Source: a virus | Reading direction: 5' to 3' (one strand) | IMG/VR virus record: IMGVR_UViG_3300033145_001819 | Location: 1 to 26,545 of that record | DNA length: 26,545 bases | Shown here: in pieces, positions 6,756 through 13,766 of the stretch | Layout of the letters: every line of letters begins with the position of its first letter | Position numbering within the stretch: the stretch's first letter is position 1 | The notes under the pieces: generated by a model | Told to the model about the DNA's origin: nothing | What the model saw: only the letters and a program-made list of their open reading frames with translations | Databases searched by the model: none | Program-made: the position numbers and the translations under genes

Positions 6756-8391
6756 CAGCATCGCCTCCAAGAATCGTGATTCCGCGGTCTTTGTATGTCG
6801 ACGACTCGTCCTCGTGAACGAGGGCACGGCCGAGCCCCATCACCAGGGCGACCATGCCGTCGATTTTCTCGGCGCTCTTGTCCTTCGCCATCTTGATACT
6901 GCCAGCCGGGTCCTGCATGACGGCAACGTTGTTGGCCATCCAGTTCAGCGGTGGGCTGTTCCCATGCCGGACCTTCCCCGAGACCACCAGCCGCTCGAGC
7001 TCCTTGCATGGCTCGGTCATCGACTTATAACCCTGCCGGAACTCAACCATCGTGAGCCCTTCCTCGGCCAACTGGAGGGCGGTCTGGGTCGCCATCCAAG
7101 GATCGAAAGCGCACTCGACGATCTGGAACCGGTCTGCATCCTCCCGGATCTGGGCCTTGATGAAGTCGTAGTCGATCACGTTGCCCGGGGTCGTGGTGAG
7201 CCAGCCATCCCGGACCCAGGCGGCAAACTCCGGCCTCTTCAGGGCTCGCTCCCTCAGCATCTCCTCCGGGATCCAGAACCGCATGAGCACATCGAAGAAG
7301 CCCTTCTTCCGGGGGAAGACTAGAGCGAGCGCGGTGAAGTCGAGCTTGCTCGAGAGGTCGAGGCCGGCGAAGCACTCACGGCTCTTGAGGTACCGCTCGG
7401 CGGGACGTTTCGGGCAGCCCTTCCATGCTTCCATCGGGATCCAGCGCGTGACCTGCTGGGTCCAGATATTCAGATGCAGCCGAAGGAAGGTGTTCAGGAA
7501 CGAGGGCTGGTGCTTCGCCTTCTCGCACATCTCCTGGATGTACTCTTCCTTGATCGAAACCCGGAGGTTGGGATTCGCCTTCCACCAGGTGGCAGGCTTC
7601 GTCCAGTCGTCCTCCTCCTCGGCCGCGGCGATGAAGGCGTAGAACGAGTCATCCTCGAAGACACCCTCCAGGACCTGGCACGCATACTCGTGGATCTCCC
7701 AGCCGATCGAGGTGGGATCGAAGACGCCGGCCGTGGTGATCGCGAACGTGAGCGGCTGCCGGCGGGCGCCCATCCCCGTGATCATCACGTCCCAGACGAG
7801 CCGGTTCTTATGGGCGTGGAGCTCGTCGACCAGGTTGCCGTGGGGATTCAGGCCGTCGAGCGTGTCCCCCTCAGCTGAGAGCGGCTCGAACTTGGAGCCG
7901 AGCTTCGCGACGCTGAGGTTGTAGCGGAGGGCCTTCACATAGCGCTGCAGCCGCGGCGAGAGCTTCACCATCGCCTTCGCGGCCTCGAACACGATCCGAG
8001 CCTGGTCCTTCTTCGTTGCCGAGCTATAGACCTCCCCGCCCGGCTCGAGATCTCCGACCGTCAGGTAGAGCCCAACCCCCGCAGCCATCTCGCTCTTCCC
8101 GTTCTTCCTCGGGATCTCGATGTAGGCTGTTCGGTACCGGCGAGTCCCATCCGCCCGCTTCCAGCCGAACACCTCCCGGAGGATCTCCTTCTGCCACTCC
8201 TCGAGGACGAACGGGAGCCCGGCCCACTCGCCTTTGTGGTGACGGAGGTACTCCTGGAAGAACGTGACCACATGCTCTGCGGCCTGCTCGTCGAAGTGGT
8301 ATCCCTTCTTCGGGAGCTCGACGTGATCACGCTTCGCTCGCTCCCGGGCCAGCTGTTCCCACTTCCCGATCAGGCGCTTCTTACTCGGCAT
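6715..8391 (-). CDS. Terminase large subunit (TerL), HK97/Terminase_1 type
   Basis: The packaging motor: an ATPase that drives DNA through the portal and a nuclease that cuts the concatemer. The protein is 558 aa. The ATPase has Walker A PRKNGKS (94-100), Walker B NLVDE (186-190) and coupling motif FAITTAG (about 216-222). The nuclease has acidic residues at Asp345 (GLDLSSKLDF), Asp430 (AFDPW) and Asp511 (KIDGMVAL), so both active sites look intact. The ATG at 8391 is preferred over a TTG six codons upstream. It overlaps the previous gene by 11 nt. The TerS-67aa-TerL-membrane-portal-protease-capsid order is characteristic of this head module. Confidence 0.95.
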   Translation of the reverse strand: MPSKKRLIGKWEQLARERAKRDHVELPKKGYHFDEQAAEHVVTFFQEYLRHHKGEWAGLPFVLEEWQKEILREVFGWKRADGTRRYRTAYIEIPRKNGKSEMAAGVGLYLTVGDLEPGGEVYSSATKKDQARIVFEAAKAMVKLSPRLQRYVKALRYNLSVAKLGSKFEPLSAEGDTLDGLNPHGNLVDELHAHKNRLVWDVMITGMGARRQPLTFAITTAGVFDPTSIGWEIHEYACQVLEGVFEDDSFYAFIAAAEEEDDWTKPATWWKANPNLRVSIKEEYIQEMCEKAKHQPSFLNTFLRLHLNIWTQQVTRWIPMEAWKGCPKRPAERYLKSRECFAGLDLSSKLDFTALALVFPRKKGFFDVLMRFWIPEEMLRERALKRPEFAAWVRDGWLTTTPGNVIDYDFIKAQIREDADRFQIVECAFDPWMATQTALQLAEEGLTMVEFRQGYKSMTEPCKELERLVVSGKVRHGNSPPLNWMANNVAVMQDPAGSIKMAKDKSAEKIDGMVALVMGLGRALVHEDESSTYKDRGITILGGDADEPVEAIQTIGAS

Positions 8392-8584
8392 GGTGCACCG
8401 CCTGATCAAGAGCGTGTCGAGCCATCTGAATGATCGGATCCTCGTCCTCCGACTCCCAGGGCTTGATCTCCTCCCGGCGCTCCTCGATGATCGCCTCGAG
8501 AGTGAAGGCCATGGTCACGAACACGAGCATGTCCGGGTGCATCTGGAGCACGCAGACCATGGGGCCGGACTCGGGCGCGGCCAT
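8381..8584 (-). CDS. Small acidic protein between terminase subunits, unknown
   Basis: A 67-aa protein beginning MAAPESGPMVCVLQMHPD and then a long charged helix (TLEAIIEERREEIKPWESEDED, in two halves) ending QMARHALDQAVHHAE. It starts 1 nt after the TerS stop and overlaps the TerL start by 11 nt, so it is expressed with both subunits. I do not recognise the family. Its place suggests a terminase-associated or assembly helper, which is inference. Confidence 0.65.
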   Translation of the reverse strand: MAAPESGPMVCVLQMHPDMLVFVTMAFTLEAIIEERREEIKPWESEDEDPIIQMARHALDQAVHHAE

Positions 8585-8585
8585 C

Positions 8586-9077
8586 TCAGATCGCCTTCAG
8601 GCCCTGCGGCCCGCCGAAGAGGAACTCATTATCGGCCTGATCCTGGCCGGGCTCGGGGAACGCCTCGATGCCCGTGCGGCCGGACGGGTCGAACCCGAAG
8701 CGGGTGGCGTACTTCTGATACTGCTCGAGGGCCCGATTGAGGATGCCGATCTCGGGGCGCTGCGTGACGTAGCCATTGCTCCCTGTGAACGTGAGGCCAT
8801 GCTTCTTGATCGCCCTCCGACACCTCCGGATCATGCCCCAGCACTCGCAAGCGTTGATGAACTGAGACCAGTCCATGTCGGTCATCACCCGATCTCTGAC
8901 GAGCTTCGGAGCGTAGTACCTCCAGTGATGGCTGGCGTCCCGGTCCAGGTACCTGGGTTTCGGTGGAGCTCCGACCTTCGGCTGGGGCTCGTTCTTCGGG
9001 GCCCGGTCCTTTCGGTAGGTGCCCTCGAGCTTCTTCTTCGCCGTGGGTTTCTTCGGCGGTCCAGGCTTAGCCATCAT
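8586..9077 (-). CDS. Terminase small subunit, P27 family
   Basis: Recognises viral DNA and hands it to TerL. The 163-aa protein starts with a Lys/Pro-rich tail (MMAKPGPPKKPTAKKK) followed by GAPPKPRYLDRDASHHWRYYAPKLV and FINACECWGMIRRCRRAI, the layout of P27-type subunits. The C-terminal half holds a helix NRALEQYQKYATRFGFDPSGR, also typical. Two adjacent ATGs (9077 and 9074) are possible and neither has a strong ribosome site. The 137-nt gap upstream may hold the packaging site. Confidence 0.85.
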   Translation of the reverse strand: MMAKPGPPKKPTAKKKLEGTYRKDRAPKNEPQPKVGAPPKPRYLDRDASHHWRYYAPKLVRDRVMTDMDWSQFINACECWGMIRRCRRAIKKHGLTFTGSNGYVTQRPEIGILNRALEQYQKYATRFGFDPSGRTGIEAFPEPGQDQADNEFLFGGPQGLKAI

Positions 9078-9214
9078 GCATACTCATTCACCATTTATTC
9101 AGAACCCCCCCCAGGGGGCTAACCTGACGCTGTGTAGCCAAACATGGCGCACCGCCTAACAGGGCTTTCGGCCTAGATAATCGACCCACCCTCCCCCTCG
9201 ACGTGCATAGATAT
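9078..9214. other. Terminase-proximal intergenic region with a C8-A-G5 tract; candidate packaging (cos) region
   Basis: This 137-nt gap between HNH and TerS genes is the second largest in the late block. It contains eight C, one A and five G in a row (9105-9118), a GC-only dyad bounded by AT-rich sequence. HNH nucleases next to TerS are a known feature of cos phages, so a cohesive-end site here is plausible, but no cut position can be read from sequence alone. Confidence 0.3.
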
Positions 9215-9574
9215 TCATTTTCCAAAACGACCATCCTCCTTCGCCGTCTTGCTCGAGTGACAGGTCTTGCAGAGAGACTGGAGGTTGTCCCAGTCCTCGT
9301 TCTCCCTGTTCCCGTCGATGTGGTCGACCTCATTGGCCGCGGTGACCTTGCCCTCGGCTCGGCACGCTCGGCACAGTGGTTCCTCACGCAGCTTCGCCGC
9401 CCGAAGCTTCCTCCAGTGTCGACTCGAGTAGTACGCGTCAGTGCGCTCTGGGTCTGCCCGGCGCTCCCGGTTGTAGTCCCGCTGCCTTTGCTTCGTGTGA
9501 GAATCGCAGCGAGGGGTGTGGCTCAGCTTGGGACAGCCAGGGTGAGCGCAGGGGGTAGGGAGCCTATGAGGCAT
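9215..9574 (-). CDS. HNH endonuclease, terminase-associated
   Basis: A 119-aa nuclease. The core is complete: CRAC (68-71), the catalytic VDHIDGN (His85 with Asp84), Asn98 in WDNLQSLC, and CKTC (102-105) followed by HSSK. This is the HNH motif with a structural zinc held by two CxxC pairs. An extra N-terminal Cys-rich part (Cys9, Cys14, Cys23) may hold a second metal. ATG 9574 has GGGAG about 8 nt upstream and overlaps the previous gene by 11 nt. In HK97-like phages such HNH proteins stimulate terminase cutting at cos. The same role here is inferred from position. Confidence 0.9.
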   Translation of the reverse strand: MPHRLPTPCAHPGCPKLSHTPRCDSHTKQRQRDYNRERRADPERTDAYYSSRHWRKLRAAKLREEPLCRACRAEGKVTAANEVDHIDGNRENEDWDNLQSLCKTCHSSKTAKEDGRFGK

Positions 9575-9767
9575 TGGCTGGCTCCCGCTCACGGGCAACC
9601 TCATGGAGGGCTCCGCAGCTGGAGCAGGGCACCACGTCGTGGCCATCCTCAGCTTCCCTGCTGTGGGTCACGATCCCGATCACCCGGACCGGTCCTCTGA
9701 GCTCAGCCACGAACCGGTTGCAGCGGCGCCCTGACTTGGCCCGGGCCTGGCAGCGGATCACAGCCAT
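9564..9767 (-). CDS. Small zinc-ribbon-like protein, unknown
   Basis: A 67-aa protein with Cys6 and Cys16 (CQARAKSGRRC) and a CSSC at 48-51, a four-cysteine set fit to bind one zinc. The ATG at 9767 has no clear ribosome site. A TTG three codons earlier is also open. It is the first gene after the 9785-9815 terminator and overlaps the HNH start by 11 nt, so it opens the late block. The family is not recognised. Confidence 0.6.
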   Translation of the reverse strand: MAVIRCQARAKSGRRCNRFVAELRGPVRVIGIVTHSREAEDGHDVVPCSSCGALHEVAREREPANAS

Positions 9768-9784
9768 GGGGCACAAAGACGAAA

Positions 9785-9815
9785 GGCCCGCGCCCCTCTG
9801 TAGGAGCTGCGGGCC
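9785..9815 (-). terminator. Strong intrinsic terminator between early and late blocks
   Basis: The minus-strand RNA forms GGCCCGC/GCGGGCC (7 bp), a bulged A, then GCUCC/GGGGC and a 6-nt loop, about 12 bp in all, followed by UUUCGUCUUU. It lies in the 110-nt gap (9768-9877) between the winged-helix gene and the first late gene, only 18 nt before that gene's ATG. Late transcription would need a promoter inside this short space, read-through or antitermination. A possible -35 box TTGACC occurs upstream of it, without a good -10. Confidence 0.8.
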
Positions 9816-9877
9816 ATAGAACGGGCCGTGATGTTCGGGTTTCCTAGAACGAAGCTAGCAGTCACGGTTTCTCATGG

Positions 9878-10147
9878 TCAAGGATCGTCCTCCTTCTCTG
9901 GTGCCAGCGGCGCATCAAGGACTTCGGCTAGTGCACGTCTTCCTTGGCTTGTCAGCCACGCCGTGCGGAGGCTCACGCCGTACTCGATCCAGCCCCGCTT
10001 AAAGAACCTCTCGTACTTGGCCTCCACTACTTTCGGAGGGAATCCCTCATCATAGAGCACACGATATGCCGGAAGGCCCCCATGCTCATCGTGTTCCTGG
10101 ATCAACGTCAGGAGGCGGATGTCTGGGATGTCTTTCGCCTGGACCAT
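9878..10147 (-). CDS. Winged-helix-like small protein, possible regulator
   Basis: An 89-aa protein from MVQAKDIPDIRLLTLIQEHD. The first half looks like a helical recognition unit (AYRVLYDEGFPPKVVEAKYERFFKRGWIEYG). The second has a short hairpin and SLRTAWLTSQGRRALAEVL, as in winged-helix proteins where a strand-turn-strand follows the recognition helix and ends in LTxxGRxAL. The ATG at 10147 has GGGGGGA upstream and overlaps the previous stop (TAATG). It is the last gene before the terminator, a place where late-gene activators are often found. DNA binding is inferred. Confidence 0.6.
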   Translation of the reverse strand: MVQAKDIPDIRLLTLIQEHDEHGGLPAYRVLYDEGFPPKVVEAKYERFFKRGWIEYGVSLRTAWLTSQGRRALAEVLDAPLAPEKEDDP

Positions 10148-10362
10148 TATTCCCCCCTGGACACCTGGAACCTGTTCCACCAGCGCGTCGGTCCGGTGCC
10201 GTGATAGTCGAATTGCCAATGGCCACGGCCCCAGGTCCGGGGCTTCCAAAGCACGGCAGTTGAGACCCATTTCGCGAGAACCGTCTCCTCGCTGCAGCTA
10301 GGACAGATCCGCGCCTGGGTGAATCGAGCACAGTCGTGGCAGTGCTTCATCTGCTCGCTCAT
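10147..10362 (-). CDS. Small zinc-ribbon protein, unknown
   Basis: A 71-aa protein whose N-terminus has CHDC (8-11) and CPSC (20-23), a compact zinc ribbon, followed by a Trp-rich tail (WKPRTWGRGHWQFDY). It overlaps both neighbours (ATGA with the methyltransferase, TAATG with the next gene). No specific family is recognised. The two CxxC pairs 9 residues apart make metal binding likely. Confidence 0.65.
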   Translation of the reverse strand: MSEQMKHCHDCARFTQARICPSCSEETVLAKWVSTAVLWKPRTWGRGHWQFDYHGTGPTRWWNRFQVSRGE

Positions 10363-11045
10363 GGGTCTTCCGTCCTAGATGGGGTCTCAGGGTCCCCTAA
10401 ACTCTCAGAAGACCCAGCCCTTCGAAAGACGAAGGTGTGGATGTCTTCCCTGCCCAGGAGCGTCTCTGGGGTGCTGTGCTCGAGGCACTCGAACCCTTGC
10501 TCCCGCATCCAATTCAGGAACCCTTCTCGGGTCCAATACCAGCGGTGCTCATCCTTTCTGAAGTGCTTCGAGTTGAGGATGTGGCGGGCGTCGGTGAACA
10601 AGGGCAGGCTCACGAAGGCCCAGTCTGTGACCCTCCTCAGGAGCCCCGCTGGATCCGGTAGGTGCTCGAGCGAGTCCCAGAAAGTGGCCACTGGCACAGG
10701 TGCCTCATAGGGGTTCAGCCAGCACCTCCGGTGCCTCAACCACTCCGCAGCAACCGAGCTCGTGTCATACCCCCATGTAAGAAAGCCCCTCTTCCGGCCC
10801 AGGTCGACAAACGCTCCGCAGCCAATCCCAACATCCAGAACCGGCCCAAGATCCAAGCCATACCGGTCGATGATCGCGAGTCGGCCCAATGTGAGCGTCC
10901 GTCCGAGCTCCGTCGCGGCGTACTCCTGGTATTTCCGGAAGTAGGCCTCGTCGTAGGGGCTCCCCTCGACGGGGTAGTGGCCCATGCCGCGTTCAGGGAG
11001 CCACACGAGGCCCGATTCCCTCCAGGAGGAGAACACGGCGTCCAT
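10359..11045 (-). CDS. Class I SAM-dependent methyltransferase
   Basis: A 228-aa protein with motif I VLDVGIGCGAFVDLGRKRGF (about 70-88), then WGYDTSSVAAEWLR (about 91-104) placing the acidic residue after strand 2, and VATFWDSLEHLPDP (about 119-132) as motif IV/post-IV with the D-x-L-E-H-L-P-D pattern typical of the methyltransferase 11/23 group acting on small molecules or sugars. The start at 11045 is the ATG in TGATG at the end of the preceding glycosyltransferase-like gene. Upstream in-frame sequence is antisense of that gene. The tight pairing suggests a shared glycan or nucleotide-sugar modification task. Confidence 0.82.
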   Translation of the reverse strand: MDAVFSSWRESGLVWLPERGMGHYPVEGSPYDEAYFRKYQEYAATELGRTLTLGRLAIIDRYGLDLGPVLDVGIGCGAFVDLGRKRGFLTWGYDTSSVAAEWLRHRRCWLNPYEAPVPVATFWDSLEHLPDPAGLLRRVTDWAFVSLPLFTDARHILNSKHFRKDEHRWYWTREGFLNWMREQGFECLEHSTPETLLGREDIHTFVFRRAGSSESLGDPETPSRTEDP

Positions 11046-11911
11046 CAGGCGACCTCCTCGAGGGTCCGACTGAATCGCCTTCCGAAGTAGCGGATTCGCC
11101 TGTCGCACTGGTGCATCATGTCGCCACATCGGCAGTAATTGTCCGGCATGATCCAGCGGACCTGAGAATCGTCCATTCCAAGGCTGATGAGCCGCTCCGG
11201 TGAGTTGTGCCTTCCGTTCCCGCCGGCCACGATGATGAGGGGCGTCTTCGTGGCGATCGCCATGGGCAGAATCCAACCCACACCACCGACCACGATCGCC
11301 GCATGGCGAACCAGGGCCACGAGCTGCTCGATTACGAGCTCGCCGTGATGGAAGACCTCGTCCGCTGGTGGCCGTGGAGCGACGAGCCACTCCGCTTTTC
11401 CCTCGAGATCGGCGATAGAGACGACGTGAAATCCCCGCTCACGCAGCTTCGCCGCGGCGATCCGGAGGTAGCCAGGCGGGGGGTTCCGGGCCTCGTTTTG
11501 CCACTCTTTCCGGACCACGACCGGGCGTATCACTGCAATCGGCTTCGAGGAAGTGACGGGAGAGGGCCCATGGTCCGGGAGATCGAAAATGAGCCCCTCC
11601 TCACCCAACGGGATCATTGCAGCAATCCCGGCAATAATCGAGAGAGCGCTCCTGTCCAGATACGGCCGGAGGTGCTGAGCAAGGCGGGGCACCTGGGACC
11701 AGCGGGAGGCCGGTTGCCGCTCGACGTTCTTCCGCTGGGTCCTGAGATCGGTTTCAGGGTGCACGAAATGCACCGGCAGGTCCTCGTAGAGCTCCGGCCA
11801 GGGCGTCTGGACCCAGAGTTCCCCCAGATGGGTGAGTTCCCGAGCGAAGGGCCGGAGGTAGATGTTGTCCCCCATGCCATGCCAGGCCTCCAGGAAGAGC
11901 TTCCGCTTCAT
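11045..11911 (-). CDS. GT-B glycosyltransferase-like protein (heptosyltransferase/GT9 resemblance)
   Basis: A 288-aa protein. The N-terminus MKRKLFLEAWHGMGDNIYLRPFARELTHLG resembles the GxGD-x(7)-P start of GT9-type enzymes. A central linker with IAVIRPVVVRKEWQNEARNP matches the start of the second Rossmann domain. The C-terminal domain has the donor-site-like stretch HAAIVVGGVGWILPMAIATKTPLIIVAGG (about 213-241) and then a Cys cluster (YCRCGDMMHQC) that is unusual for GT9. It overlaps the initiator gene by ATGA and the methyltransferase by TGATG. The substrate is unknown. Host-surface glycan or virion glycan modification are both possible. Confidence 0.68.
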   Translation of the reverse strand: MKRKLFLEAWHGMGDNIYLRPFARELTHLGELWVQTPWPELYEDLPVHFVHPETDLRTQRKNVERQPASRWSQVPRLAQHLRPYLDRSALSIIAGIAAMIPLGEEGLIFDLPDHGPSPVTSSKPIAVIRPVVVRKEWQNEARNPPPGYLRIAAAKLRERGFHVVSIADLEGKAEWLVAPRPPADEVFHHGELVIEQLVALVRHAAIVVGGVGWILPMAIATKTPLIIVAGGNGRHNSPERLISLGMDDSQVRWIMPDNYCRCGDMMHQCDRRIRYFGRRFSRTLEEVA

Positions 11912-12816
11912 GTCTTGAGCATCTCCCCCAGAATCGAGCCGGCTCGGTTGCTGTCCAGGTCGAGAGCCTTGAGAGCCTCGGCCCGAGCCACATACCATCG
12001 GTCTCGCCGGCCACGCTGCCAGAAGTAGGCCATCGTGTTGGATTCGTTGCTCTGCTCGATGACCTTCTGGATGATCTCCAGGTCCTCGCCCTGGTCGTGC
12101 AGCTTCTTGCAGACATCGAGGTCACGATTCAGGGTCCACTTCCGACCTTCCTGATGAGCCCACTGGGGGGGCTCGGGGCCTCCCCAGAGGATCCGGTGCC
12201 CTTCCTCCCGGAACCACTTCGCGAACTCCCCCCACTCGTCCTCAGCAGAGTTTTCAACATCGGGGCTCGCCCCATCTTCTGACGAACGAAGTGAGGAGGA
12301 AGATGTAAGGGTCCGGTTAGGCTTGGTTCGGTTAGGTTGGGCGGTGCCACTGTATGCCATACCGTTAGGTATACCGTTAGGGAAACGGTTACCTATACGG
12401 TTTCCAAGTGCTTCTATGATGGCATGATAGTGGGCCCGCTTGTTCTGCTCGAGGGCCTGGGCCAGCAAAAAGAGCAGTGGAGTGTCCGGAATCGAGGCAA
12501 GGTCCGATATTGCCCCCGTCACGACCTTGTGATTCTCGAGGGTGTTGTGTCGGAGGAACCTCAGAATGAAGACGCAGCGGTTCTCCGGGTCGAGGTAAAT
12601 CCGGCCCGATTCCTCGAGCTCCTGAAGGTGCGATTCGACCTCGTCCTGGGCCCACTGGAGATCGGCCGCAGCGTACCCCATGTGGAGCACATAGAGGCCC
12701 AGCCGATTCCGGTGTCTGCAGGTCAGGAGGTAGAGCATGAGGAGCCGGCCCCGCTCAGTGAGGCCGCGGAGGACCGGATCATCCCAGAACGTCTCCTGCA
12801 CTTTGCCGTAGGCCAT
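11908..12816 (-). CDS. Phage replication initiator / replisome-organiser-like protein
   Basis: A 302-aa protein. The N-terminal 95 residues look like the winged-helix fold of phage replisome organisers: ETFWDDPVLRGLTERGRLLMLYLLT, then helices ending in ESHLQELEESGRIYLD and the wing VFILRFLRHN. A low-complexity linker (about 140-185, Asn/Pro/Gly/Ser/Arg-rich) is followed by an acidic stretch and a C-terminal helical domain (EEWGEF-like start, WFREEGHRIL, MAYFWQRGRRDRWYVARAEALK). ATG 12816 has GAGGGGGTT directly upstream. The linker is encoded by iteron-like repeats, as in lambda O. No helicase or polymerase gene is present, so the host replisome is probably recruited. Confidence 0.72.
   Translation of the reverse strand: MAYGKVQETFWDDPVLRGLTERGRLLMLYLLTCRHRNRLGLYVLHMGYAAADLQWAQDEVESHLQELEESGRIYLDPENRCVFILRFLRHNTLENHKVVTGAISDLASIPDTPLLFLLAQALEQNKRAHYHAIIEALGNRIGNRFPNGIPNGMAYSGTAQPNRTKPNRTLTSSSSLRSSEDGASPDVENSAEDEWGEFAKWFREEGHRILWGGPEPPQWAHQEGRKWTLNRDLDVCKKLHDQGEDLEIIQKVIEQSNESNTMAYFWQRGRRDRWYVARAEALKALDLDSNRAGSILGEMLKT
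12313..12405. repeat. Iteron-like repeats inside the initiator gene; candidate replication origin
   Basis: Four copies of [C/T/A]C[C/G]GTTAGG occur on the plus strand at 12313-12321, 12328-12336, 12361-12369 and 12373-12381. The last two sit in a perfect-phase 12-bp tandem (12359-12370 and 12371-12382, ATACCGTTAGG plus one base). They are followed by inverted relatives (AACGGTTACC, TATACGG) framed by GGAAAC (12381-12386) and GTTTCC (12400-12405). The stretch is visibly more AT-rich than its surroundings. Confidence 0.55.
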
Positions 12817-12823
12817 AACCCCC

Positions 12824-13177
12824 TCAGAAGCCCCAGAGCCACCAGATGGCCAGGAGAGCCACCAGGGTGGGTGTAGTGATGTCCATGATCGTGTCCAAGC
12901 CTTTGAATCCCCGGGCCTGGATCTGCTTAATCTCACGGCGCCAGTAGTAGACCGCGGTGAGGGAGCTCCCCAGCGCATAGCCCAGGCGGAACCAGGGCCC
13001 CACCGGAGGCACCAGGAGGCCCAGGAGCCAGAAGAGCGTTCCCCCGAGAATCCCGAAGGCCATCGTGACCAGCGCATGAGCGACCCAGGTGTGAGGATCC
13101 TTCGGAGGCCCGAAGATCGGGGTGGAGTACTTCTGGAGTGAGTTGATCCAGCCAGAGATCTCGGTGATCCAGCTCAT
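12824..13177 (-). CDS. Three-helix membrane protein, unknown (holin-like size)
   Basis: A 117-aa protein with hydrophobic segments at about 33-55 (VAHALVTMAFGILGGTLFWLLGL), 60-76 (VGPWFRLGYALGSSLTAV) and 98-116 (ITTPTLVALLAIWWLW). A basic loop (YYWRREIKQIQARGFKG) lies between the last two. AAAGGAG lies 8 nt before the ATG, and the start overlaps the preceding stop (ATGA). It sits in the early block beside the initiator, which argues against a late holin and fits a membrane-acting early protein. The family is not recognised. Confidence 0.65.
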   Translation of the reverse strand: MSWITEISGWINSLQKYSTPIFGPPKDPHTWVAHALVTMAFGILGGTLFWLLGLLVPPVGPWFRLGYALGSSLTAVYYWRREIKQIQARGFKGLDTIMDITTPTLVALLAIWWLWGF

Positions 13178-13443
13178 CTGGCATGCTCCTTTCTTCCGCT
13201 TCTGAGCATGGTGGAGCGCTTCGCGAGCTCCTCACGAAAGCACACTACCTCGGGGTCTTTCGGATCAGGCTCGTAGGGCTTTCTGGGCTTCAGGGGCTCA
13301 GGGGGAGGATAGTGTGAATCAGGGCATTTCGACTGCTCACAGGGCGTGCAGGTCGCTACCCGCCCCTTGCCCCTCTTCCTCTTCCGGAACAGCGTCTCAT
13401 TGCGCTCAGCGTGGCAATTCGTGCAGACCTGATAGGTGGTCAC
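13174..13443 (-). CDS. Small zinc-finger-like protein, unknown
   Basis: An 89-aa protein with CTNC (7-10) and CTPC (32-35) plus a third cysteine soon after, separated by a very basic stretch (RKRKRGKGR). This matches phage and HNH-like treble-clef fragments that begin xxCxxCxxxK. The C-terminal half is Pro/Lys-rich then helical. The GTG start at 13443 overlaps the upstream stop (GTGA). DNA or RNA binding is plausible from the basic Cys-rich N-terminus. Confidence 0.6.
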   Translation of the reverse strand: MTTYQVCTNCHAERNETLFRKRKRGKGRVATCTPCEQSKCPDSHYPPPEPLKPRKPYEPDPKDPEVVCFREELAKRSTMLRSGRKEHAR

Positions 13444-13766
13444 CCTTTGCTCTCCTCCCCGGTGATGAAGGCCAGGACGGCATTGCGCTCCCTTGCCGTG
13501 CAGAGCAGGAGCCCCTGACCCTCAGGCGTGCGTCGAAAGACCTTCACGATCTGCCCGTGGCCGTCACGGTAGCCACCGAAACGGGCGACCTCGTAGGTGA
13601 CGCCGTTGACCACTTCGAGCTTCGTGTATGGAGGAAGTGGGCGCTTCGCTGGATCCGGGTGCTGACCTCGACGCCGGGGGACGTGGCGCCGGGCCTTGAT
13701 CACCTTCTCCCCGGTCCCCTCGATGGCGGCATTCCTCCGCGCATCCTTTTCGGCACGGGTCGTCAT
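13440..13766 (-). CDS. Conserved-looking small basic protein, unknown
   Basis: A 108-aa protein. The N-terminal 40 residues are strongly basic (MTTRAEKDARRNAAI, ARRHVPRRRGQHP). The rest has short strands LEVVNGVTYEVARFGGYRDG and IVKVFRRTPEG and ends LLLCTARERNAVLAFITGEE. The start overlaps the DUF5131 stop as TGATG and its stop overlaps the next start as GTGA. No family is recognised. Confidence 0.6.
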   Translation of the reverse strand: MTTRAEKDARRNAAIEGTGEKVIKARRHVPRRRGQHPDPAKRPLPPYTKLEVVNGVTYEVARFGGYRDGHGQIVKVFRRTPEGQGLLLCTARERNAVLAFITGEESKG

